The notes under the pieces: model-generated
What the model saw: only the letters and a program-made list of their open reading frames with translations
Told to the model about the DNA's origin: nothing
Database searches by the model: none
Part shown: positions 12,501 through 23,600 of the stretch, one piece after another
Layout of the letters: each line of letters begins with the position of its first letter
How positions within the stretch are numbered: position 1 is the first letter of the stretch
Assembly: GCA_021229015.1 (NCBI GenBank)
Contig: CM037788.1
Coordinates: 54,147,278 to 54,211,277, forward strand
From: Solen grandis
Lineage: Eukaryota; Mollusca; Bivalvia; Adapedonta; Solenidae
Direction: 5' to 3'
Length of the DNA: 64,000 nucleotides
Made by a program: the position numbers and the translations under genes

Positions 12501-15500
12501 AGTGATATGTTCTTTCTTTTCATTCTTCCTGTGTATTGCTTTGAAATAATAGGATAAATAGAGTACTAGGTAAGTGTTGAATGAAGATAAGTTTTAATCC
12601 TGCTCGGAAAATATAAATTGCTCGCCAAGGCTCGCGATTTATTTTTTATCTTTTCAGATGAAGTCCTCTATGTAAAAAAATCTTAAAATGTAAAAATAAA
12701 ATGCAAAACATAACATGTTTGCATTTTTTTAACTAAAACTGCATTTTTATTGAGAATTTCAAAGTTGGCAAATATACAAGTTTGTATATTCATATTGTCT
12801 AACACAAAGGAATCTTAAAATTTGGGTTGTCCCTTAACATCCAACATGAAAGAAATGAAAATAAGGAAATGTCCAACTCGGTGATCGTCAATGCGCAACA
12901 TTTCGGAATTCATCCGAACAGTACATGTGCCGAATGAACCACATAGGAGAGAACAACATCACAGCATACAACCTGTATATGACAGCATATTAAAGAACAG
13001 GATGTAATACTAATCAACCGATCACAATGTCAAGAGGACATAACAGAAGGACAACGGCATCACACAGCAAGTCAAGTGAACGTTACAGAAGGAAAACTAC
13101 ACCACACAGGAAGTCAATTGCACATCACAGAAGGACATCTGCATCACACAGCAATTCAAGTGGATGTAACAGAATGAAAACTGCATCACACAGCAAGTCA
13201 AGTGGATGTAAAAGAATGACAACTGCATCACACAGCAAGTCAAGTGGACATCACAGAAGGACAACTGCACCACACAACAAATCAATTGAATATCACAGAA
13301 GGAAAACTGCACCACACAGCAATTCAAGTGGACATCAAGGGAGATTAACTGCACCACACATTAAGTCAAGTGGACATCACAGAAGGACAACTGCAAATCA
13401 ACCCCACATGATGATATTACAGCCCCATATAATGACTTTACAACCATGCATGATGTCTTTATAACCTCACACATTGACATTACAACTCCCTATGATAATA
13501 TTACAACCTCACATTATGATATAACAACCCAACAAGATGACATTACAACCTTACATGATGATTTTACAACCTCACATTATGATATAACAACCCAACAAGA
13601 TGACATTACAACCTTACATGATGATATTTCAACCCCACATAACAACCCAACAAGATGACATTACAACCTCACATGATGATTTTACAACCTCACATTATGA
13701 TATAACAACCCAACAAGATGACATTACAACCTTACATGATGATTTTACAACCTCACATTATGATATAACAACCCAACAAGATGACATTACAACCTCACAT
13801 GATGATTTTACAACCTCACATTATGATATAACAATCCAACAAAATGACATTACAACCTCACATGATGATTTTACAACCTCACATTATGATATAACAACCC
13901 AACAAAATGACATTACAACCTTACATGATGATATTTCAACCCCACATAACAATCCAACAAGATGACATTACACTGATATAACAACCCAACAAAATGACAT
14001 AACAACCTTACATGGTGATATTTCAACCCCACATAACAACCCAACAAGATGACATTACAACCTCACATGATGACATAACAACCCCACATGATGATAACAC
14101 AATCCCTCAAAATGTTATGTGGACCCTTCTAAACATCAATGCCGAACATAAGACAGCTGTGGCGTTCCATAATTATGGAATCCAAACACTTTTTAAGATT
14201 TATTTATCATACAGTCCTGTCAAGTCACACACTTTCGGTATGACATTCACTTTTTCAGACCTAAACTCACAAATGGCTAGAGATATCAAAAGGTAAATAC
14301 TTTTAATAACAAGAAATGTCTTTTAAAACAAGATATGCAGGGATTAAAGTAATGCATGCATAATGTAGTACGATTATATGATATTCATGTACAAATTATT
14401 ATCTGTGAAAAGTTTCATACTTGGAATCAAATTAAACATAGATAAAGCATCCATTCCACTACAATCAGCAGAAAAAACATTATGGACTTTAATTGTCATT
14501 CAGTGAATAGGACTGTAATATATTTTTTTGATTGTGCAGAATAACATTTGGTCCGAAACAGGTCTCAATGTGCATCCAAGAGAAGTGTTTTGATAAAACA
14601 ACAATGTATTTATCAAATAAACTGTAATTCAGTCAGGATGATTTAATGAATATATAGGAAGCATATATTTCAGCTAGTTATCTTAACAAAGAATTATGTG
14701 TAACTTTTTCTCCAAAGAAGATCTATAGGCATTGCTTTAATATTGAAAATCATTCATATACTCATTTAGTCTTATCTAATGCCATAATCTGCAGATAGGT
14801 CAGTGTAAGGTAGACATTTACAGTGAAGAAAACAACAAAATCAATTATCCCCACCAATAAGTTGTACTTCAAACTGATTGAGGTATTATCAATTGTTGTG
14901 TGATGTATCTCACACTGTTGTGACATATGGTGACATGATGTGCACAGAGCATAATAATTGAAAAGTGACATTTGAAGAGTGCATTTGTGTCTGTATGTGT
15001 GTCTCTCTGTCTATCTGTCTGTCTGTCAAAACTTTTTAGCATTGTCCAAAACTTTTGAACCATTGCTCACACTAACTTTAAACCTTACATACATGTAGTC
15101 TTTCACTCACGCAATCTTTTGAAACTGTATTCCTATACATGACAGACTTCCGGTGTGGGTATTGATCACCTTTAGTGATAATATTTTTTTTTGGTATGCT
15201 TATAAGCCCAAATCCTATGTGTGAACATTCGTTTTATGTGTCATGTGAATACATCCTGTGTCAAAGATGGGGGTGGGGGTATGAATCACCTTCAGTGATA
15301 GTTCTAGTTCTTCTTACTCCCATGCGACAATGAGTAAGTCCTCAAAGTAGTAGGTGCAAGTGTGAAGAAAACTTTTTATCTTTAGTGTTGTTTAATACCG
15401 TAAAACAATTAAAATGTCAGATTTAAATCATGGCGATTCTTTTAAATCATTTAAATATGAATAATGCAGAATGATAGTCAGGGTTTTGTTAATACAATTA

Positions 15501-17575
15501 AATACTTTAATACAGTATCCTTAATTTCCCTCAAAAATGTTAAAAAAAAATGTGTAAATATCTGGAAATACAGAAAAACAAAATGATCAAATGATGCAAA
15601 TGACTGTATTTGAAACCAATATTAAACTAAACTATTTGAAACAAACATTGTTTAAGAAACTGATAGTATTACAAAGTTTGTTACTTTGAAAAAGTGTTAT
15701 TAAGTCTTTGTGTCCTCAAGACAGAAGATGCTATGGATAGAAAAGTCTGGAGAGCAGCAAACGAAAAACGGGTAAAAGTTATACCCAGTATAAAGATGCT
15801 GATGATGATGCGGATGATAAAATTATTTGTTAAGAAGTTATACAAATTGTTTTATGATATAATATCTGCTCAAAAGCTTGTCTGCATTGTTAACTTAAAG
15901 ACCTATTCAACAAAGATATAAGCTGTCCAAAAAAAAAAAAGTTTTTCCCTGTGACAAGAAAACAACAACAACAGGTGAATGGGATTTGAATGAAATCTCG
16001 CTGAGACGCTTAACGTCTTGGAGACAATTAACAGACAGATTCTTTACATGAGTATCACTCATAGAAGTGTTCTGTGATCTAATGAGAGATATACATATTG
16101 GGTTTAATCATCAATAAATTGAAGAGAAAACTTAGTATATTTATAATTGATATGAGCAATTTTACACATCTCCCATTATCTTGCTGTCACATGAACATAC
16201 ACATAACTTAACGAGAACTTCTCTTGATTTGCTCTTTCGCATACCTATATCAGAGATGTGAATCTCTGTTAGGTTATTAGGTCTTTGGTTTACCTACATG
16301 AGGTATTGTCATGGACATTGGTCTCTTTATGTTGTTCATTGACAGCACTTAAAACTGTCTTTAATAACACTTGCGATTATAAAAATGTTAAGTTTTAATG
16401 GTGTTAATGAACTATTTGCTCATTTTCAACTCAAAAACCTGGGGTCTGTCAACCTGATGTACTCTAGTTTAGTTATACAGTAATACTTGTATGGCTCAAA
16501 TAATATTAAGCATGCATTGATAAAAACATTTCTCAAAAAGTCAAAACGTTGGTCATCAAAGTTTGTCACCAACCCTGGAATGTCCCCTTGTCATGAATTT
16601 TTTTGTTATACCTAATGGACCCCTTTTTATAGCATTTAAAACTGGTGAAAATGATATTGATACAGTGTTGCATGAACTAATTTTCCAGAACTCATATGAT
16701 ATGAGGTGGAATATTGTCGTAAGTCAAGTTACTACAGTATTGCATTGATTTTCTTTTTGATGAAACCTAACATTTGAAGTGGAAAACTGTAGTAAGTCAG
16801 TTTATCCTCAAAATCATCTTTTTTATTAAATGTTAAAAAAATACAATGAAGTTTATTAAAACTGACATATAATGCAGCAAATTTATGTTAAAACACTTGT
16901 AATATATCCAACACATATAAATTCAGAAAGTTTTTTCCTTCTCCTGAACAATTTTAAAAAATGGAGCTACGACAGTTTTGCGTTGAGCCAGGAGATGATC
17001 GCAAGTACCTCTTCAAGATACTCTCATGTATGACCCTAAGGGGTGAAAGAGAGAAATAATGTAATATATGTACAAAATGTAGATTAAAGAAATGTTTGTT
17101 CATTGATGGTCAGAATAGTGTAATTTGATTGTGACCATTAGCTGTCTATCTTGTGTTAATTATATTGTTTCTCATTGTGAGAAATAAAAATTATCAAATT
17201 CACAAAAAAAAATCTAGGTCATTTGTTGAAATTACAAATGAAAAAAAAATGAAAAAACTTTACTATCAGGACACTATCAGTTATAATGAAGACCAGGCAA
17301 TTAATTCCCTAAACATACAAACAAATTTGATATTAGTTGTATGTTTGTTGTCTTACATTTTGTCAGCTAAATCCTTATTTGCTCAGTAAAACATAATAAA
17401 GGGCGTCCCATTTCATTGCGTCATACAAATGCATAATTTTTTGTAGATAAAAAAAATCACAAGCATGAAACTATAGTACAACAGTTACTGTGTATTTGTG
17501 TATATTAAGATTTTTATGTCCCTGGATTGATAGATTGTATGTCTGTTTGATTGTTTGTCATTAAACATTACCCAC

Positions 17576-17629
<54 letters not shown>

Positions 17630-20600
17630 TCCATTTACGATAATTCGAACAGTCTGCGGACTGACTGAAATGTTCGAATAATCGTGTCATCCGAATTACC
17701 GCGTTTACCTACCGGTGGACAATTTGTGTATTTGTAAGAACGTCGTGACAATTAGTTGGCTTATGATATACATGTATATAAAATATAGAACCCAATTATG
17801 TCTTATGTGTTATTTTATTCTTCATAAAAATCATAAATCACATAAAAGCACAACATTGTCAACGATAAACAATTATTTACAAGCCTTATTTGTAGCCTGG
17901 GCCCTTCACTGAATTACTTGGAAATTGAAAATTACCTATCCCGATTCAGCTATCCTCCTAGCTGACCTGGGCCCTTCAATGAATTACGCGAATGATAAAT
18001 GGTAACTTTCAAATGCATCTGTAAATCTACAAATCGTTGTTATTGATGGCGTGATATTACTCTTGCAGAGCATACGAAAAAAAGTAAAGTGAGGTTCGAT
18101 CACACATACTGATATGTATAGATAAATAAAAAACAATCAATTTGTTAACACTCTTGACAATCAAGTGGCACCTGTCAACGGTTTGCATCACCTTAATTGA
18201 AATAACCGCCAACCAATTAGCTTTTGTACGTATAGGTGTGAAAAATACGCAAGCGTGTAAATTACGGTGACACAGCGTCCGAACTATTGTGTCATTGATC
18301 AACAACTTGATTGCTTGTTGAACCTGTAATAAAGTTCGAATTGCCTCATTTATCTGAGTAATTGTAAAACAATTATTGCATTTATTTTATATGAGATATA
18401 TAGGAGAACTTGACAGGACCGCGACATTTATTCGAATAATGCCGTCAAAACGAAAAATCGCATTCCGAATTATCGTAAATGGACTGTATATATATATATT
18501 ATGCCCCCCCCCCCCTTTCGTGCCAAACCCCTGTGCTTTAACCTTGACGTCCTTCCACCTACAGCCTCCAAACTTCACAGGTGCATGCACCTTGATGAGC
18601 TCTACCCACCAGGTGACATTGGCCTTCAAATGATCTTGACCCCCAAGGTCTTAAGCCGCACAGGGGCATGGCGTGCATTCGAATGAAGCTTGTTTTTTAG
18701 CTCGACTATTTGAAGAATATGAGAGCTATTGTTGTCACCCTTGCGTCGGTGTTGGCGTTGCAGCTTTTTGTTAAAGTTTTGCGTGCAAGTTACTATCAAC
18801 CTTTTATCTCAATAACCATTTATGGTATTGACTTGAAAGTTTATGAATATGTTCAGGGGCATCAGACAACCAAGGTAAATAACTCTTGATTGAATATAAT
18901 ATAAAACATGGCCCCTTTTTAACTTAGAAATATTGGTTAAAGTTTTACATGCAACAGAAAATTTGGTTACAGTTTTGCATGCAAGCTACTATCCAGTTTG
19001 TATCTCAATAACCATTCATGGTATTGACTGGAAAGTTTATGAATATGTTTAGGGGTATCAGACAATCAAGGATCAAGGTATATCAATTTTGACTATTATT
19101 ATATACAGGTTATGTGAAGGGCAAGAATTGAAACAGATTTCATTTGATTTACCAACAAGCATTTTGAATAGTCAAGCATGCTGTCCTCTGACAGCTCTTG
19201 TTTGTTGTTGTTGTTGTTGTTGTTGTTGTTTTTCATACAGAGTTTAGTGGAAAGGGCCAATGGTTTGTGAAACTGGATTTCTGTACTTGATATTGAATCA
19301 ATCAAACTTATGAATAATCAAAGGAAATTAAAAGCAAAAGAGATTAATTAAACAGTGTAGGAAAAGGAAGGGACACGACTTTGTATATTTCTTTTTAAAA
19401 ACATTTAGGAGTGCTTCTTCCTTGCATGAAAATATAATACTTAGCAGCCTAGCAGCCATCTCCTATGTAGGGATTTCCCCATAGATATAAGAGATGGCCT
19501 TTGCTATGATGAAGAAAAAAATCTGAATACCAGATTCATGAGATTATTTTTGTAAACCAGTTCTTTTTTTTTTCTTTTTTTTCCAAAATTTTTATTAGAA
19601 TTCAATTTAATCCCTTGCTTCATGAATATTCATGCACAAATTTATGACTTGGTGAACTTCAAAGATATATGAAACAATGGATAATTTTGCCATGCAGGCA
19701 CTGTAGAATTTTGAGCTACACTATTGTGCCAGAAAACAAAGAAGACTGATCAGACAACTATATTCAGGAGCTGTCTGATCTGAGATTGCTCAGTCTGCCA
19801 ATTCATCAAAATAAGTCCACATGAAATAATGGGTTAATAAAATAAGATACTCTATTGTTTAAGAAACAAAGAACTTTTGAGAATAAAGAAAAAAATGAGT
19901 TGATATATCAATCAGTTGTTCTTTTTACTGATTGAATATCTCATTGTCTGGGGGCCTGGATAGCATAGTAGTGGTAACCCACTTCGCTTCTCACAAATGC
20001 ATCACGGGCACGATTCCTGGTCACGTACATGAAGGGGTACAGTGATCACCAGTCCAGAAATGTTGGTTTTCTCCCACAATAATTACCACATTAGCTGTCA
20101 CCAGAGCCATTGAGAGTGATTAGTATAAGTTGTGAGAACTTGTTTTGTAATCAATGTACTGTAGAAGTTAAAATTAATTGAAGTTTTTAAAAAAATGTAG
20201 CATCCCGCTTTGCACTCAGCATATGCATGTATACAGTGTAGTTCCAGGACTGGTTGACCCAGTGTCAAGATAATGTGACTTGATGTGGTGTCATGCCATA
20301 TGTCTACAACATGATACTGTAGTGTTGCAGCAGTATAAATATCTCGGATAGACATAGTCTTCAAATGACTGAAATTCTATTGGTGGGACATTAAACTCAA
20401 TAAACAAACAAACAAGGTTTTCAAATGTAACACAGTCTCCTAGGGTTGTTTGGGCCCTAGATGTAGTATTATAATGAATTTAAGCTGTATTATATGTCTA
20501 TCTTTAACATCATAAATGTTCTTAGTTTTTTCCCCACTACTTGGCTGTATTCATAATGCCAGAAAGAACCTATATAATATTTGCATTTTGAATGTAAAAT

Positions 20601-23600
20601 TTGCAGATGAATTTTCAGGGGAAAAATTGTTGGCCATGAAGACGTTTTCAACAGACAGTTTATAAATATTAGCTGTTAATAACTAATAAGTAACCCCTTT
20701 TCTTGTATTACCTAGATTTTCTGTATTTTCCCATTTTCCTCTCTTCACATAAAAAATTAGATTTGAAAGTTGTCCAACTGTCCCAAAACACTGATAAAAA
20801 ATCCCTTTTTCATCATATTTTTTTAGATGGTTTGTTTTTTATATGCCTTCATATGAAAAAAAGAGTGTTTGTGGCATTTGACTTTAAATGACAAGCTCGA
20901 CTTAAACTAGACCTACTTATTTCCTTTAAATAATTCCCCAAAATGTTTGAATCTATGTCGTGTGTCAGTACGTTCAGCTAAATTCATTAAAGATGAAACC
21001 TTTCATCCTCTATATATACTATATATCTTGTTAACTTGTATTATCTTGATTTTTTCAGCTATTCCGGATCATGGGCCAATGAACATTTTATACACATCAA
21101 GGCAATGAGAAAGGTAGTATGATTACTGATTTTTTCTTTCAAGTGATTTTGAAACCTTTCTTGTAGAAGTTATCGTACTCTGCTTCACAGAATAAAGTTG
21201 AGTCCATATAAGAACCATGGGTGCTGTCTCAGATCATTTCAAAAACTTTTTTTTTTTTCATACATTTTGTTGAATGAGGGCAGTGATATTAGGGTTTAGT
21301 CCTAGTTTGATATTAGAATATCTTATTACAAAATGTATCTTAAAAGTGTAATTTTACATGATTATTTTAATCATGTACTTTAATGAAGTTTGTTTAACCC
21401 TTTCCCTCATAGAGGACACCATAAAAAGACCTATGCGAACAGCATGTTACCAGATCAGCCTGCGAGCAACTCGCAGGCTGATCAGGTTTTATGCTGTTCG
21501 CTGCTCCTCAGTGGTCTGGAAATGAGGACTTTATAATTAAATTTGGTAAGGTTTAACTGTGGTTTTCTGCAGATCAGGCTTTATGTGGTACCTATTGAGT
21601 GCATCAAAATGAGTCTATATGAGGGAAAGGGTCAAAATGAGTCTATATGAGGGAAAGAGTCAAAATGAGTCTTTATGAGGGAAAGGGTCAAAATGAGTCT
21701 ATATGAGGGAAAGGGTCAAAATGAGAAAGGGTTAAAGAATGTTGATATTTAGATTTGAGATAGAAGAAGTTTATTACTAGTACAAGTTCATAAGGCCACA
21801 TGGCCTGTGCAAAAAAAATAGATACACAAATAGAAAATTATAAGTGACATAGTATGTGACACATTAGTGCAATTTGATATAGAATACCCAGTAAGACTGT
21901 TTGATGTTTAAGTACATAATTTTTGTTTGAAAACAATGGGAAACAAATATACACACAAATATTTCCCCTACACCAAGTCATTTAGCTGTTGTGACAAACA
22001 TTTAGTGGGACACCATGAAAAATATTGATTTTTTTTTTAGCTCACCTGAGCACGTGTGCTCAGGATGAGCTTTTAGGATCGGTGAATGTCCGTCATCCGT
22101 CTGTCCGTCCGTCCGTCGTCCACAATTTGTTCGTTTGCACTCTAGCATCTTCATTTTATGAGCAATTATCTTCAAACTTTTAAACAATGTTTATAACCAT
22201 AATATCTCGGCCAAGTTCGATTATGGCTGATATCGGAACATTAGGTCAGGAGTTATGCCCCTTTTAAAATTAAAAAAATTTCATTGTTTGCACTCTAGCA
22301 TTTTCATTTCATGAGCAATTATCTTTAAACTTTATATCAATGTTTATAACCATAAAATCATGGCCAAGTTCGATTATGGCTGATATCGTACCATTAGGTC
22401 AGGAGTTATGCCCCTTTTAAAATTAAAAAAAGCCAGATTTCACATTGTTTGCACTCTAGCATCTTCATTTCATGAGCAATTATCTTTAAACTTTATATCA
22501 ATGTTTATAACCATAAAATCAGGCTAAGTTGGATTATGGTTGAAATTGGACCCTTAGGTCAGGAGTTACGCCCCTTTTAAAATTGAAAAAAGCCAGATTT
22601 CACTTTGTTTGCCCTCTAGCATCTTTATTTCTTATACAATTGCCTTCAAACTTTTTGTCATTGTTTAAAACCATAATACCTTAGCCAAGTTCAATTATGA
22701 CTGGAATCAACACATAAGGTCAGGAGTTATGCCCCTTTTAAATTTGAAAGAATCCAGATTCCTAAAGACATTGTTTATGACCAGAATATCTTGGCCAAAT
22801 TTGATGATGGCTTTAATCAATTTATTATGTCAGGAGTTATGCCCCTTTAAATGTTGAAAATTGCAAGCTCACCTCACCACTTTTGCTCTAGATAACATTT
22901 TAGGATTGATGAATGTCCATTGTCCACACATCAGTCTGTCTTCCAAAAATTAGTTTGTTTGCACTCAAGCATCTTCTTTTCTTTTGAACTCAAAACTTTA
23001 TGATGTTTATAGCCTTCAAGTCAAATTAAACTTTTCCTGAGTTAGACTATTAGTCAGTAGTTGCATGCCTTTTTATATCAAAAATAGCCAGATTTCACAT
23101 TGTTTCCTTTAAAGACTATTTATCTCAGGTGAGCGATTTAGGGCCATCATGGCCCTCTTGTTTAAAATTGCAAGCTCCCTCTTGATAGTTCCTGGGTTGG
23201 ACCCGTAGCTTGCATCTTGGAAGATCATGCTCCCAACATGGTTCAAACCCACAACCTTCATTTCAGCAGTCATGTATGCTACGTCTGGACCAATATGAAA
23301 CACCTTAATGAACACCAAATATTTGTGGAATACCTTAAGTACAATTTTTCGATCCCCCAGGTGCGTGAGGTACGACAACAACTGAAGGAAATCATGGACC
23401 AACAGAAGATGGAGCTGGTCTCCTGCGGCAACGAATGGGACATCGTCCGAAAGTGTATCTGTTCTGCCTATTTCCAGCAAGCTGCTAGACTAAAGGTCAG
23501 GGGCCACACACTTAGTTGTAGTTAGATGCTCTTAGCTTTTTTCAGCATAGCTATCTAACCTCACTTTTGACTTAATTATGGATGATGACAATTAAAAGAT

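Larger units (their letters stand above)
10105..14180. repeat. Long palindrome (fold-back structure) with minisatellite arms
   Basis: The left arm (10105-10780, resuming about 11988-12110) and the right arm (about 12635-14180) are inverted copies. For example, CTGTCTTATGTTCGGCATTG at 10129 is mirrored near 14135, the GGACAACCCA(G/A)ATTTTAAGAT block at 10684 is mirrored near 12825, and TCTGAAAAGATAAA at 12083 is mirrored near 12650. The outer arms carry two tandem repeat types. The loop (about 12110-12635) is AT-rich. This resembles Foldback/Galileo-type elements, but no transposase is seen. Confidence 0.75.
9710..16989. mobile_element. 7.28 kb segment with inverted termini, between the two direct repeats
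   Basis: The left end GGCTCAACGCAAAACTGTCG (9710 on) and the right end, which reads CGACAGTTTTGCGTTGAGCC up to 16989, are perfect inverted copies over 20 bases and similar a little further. Subterminal copies of a GT(C/A)GTAA(C/G)T motif next to GCAACACTGT recur near both ends (9890-9975 and 16670-16800). This suggests a DNA transposon with subterminal repeats. No transposase is recognised inside. The segment contains a long palindrome and a further inserted element. No clear target duplication is seen. Confidence 0.6.

Noticed and set aside
13040..13400. CRISPR-like array
   Set aside because: Units are directly adjacent with no unique spacers, and the genome is eukaryotic.
13027..14296. Four open frames encoding repetitive peptides (14-residue HRRTTA-like and 21-residue ITTQQDD-like repeats)
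   Set aside because: They follow directly from 42-bp and 63-bp minisatellites whose periods are multiples of three, are open in more than one frame or strand, and lie in a palindrome. No start context, splice sites or homology.
18057..18629. Minus-strand frames in the 860 bp element as a transposase
   Set aside because: No DDE or HTH motifs are recognisable and the frames are short; the element appears non-autonomous.
4494..18630. Interpretation of the two 0.77 kb direct repeats as LTRs of a 7 kb element
   Set aside because: The interior has inverted termini and a palindrome, with no primer-binding site, polypurine tract, gag or pol, and no matching target duplication outside.
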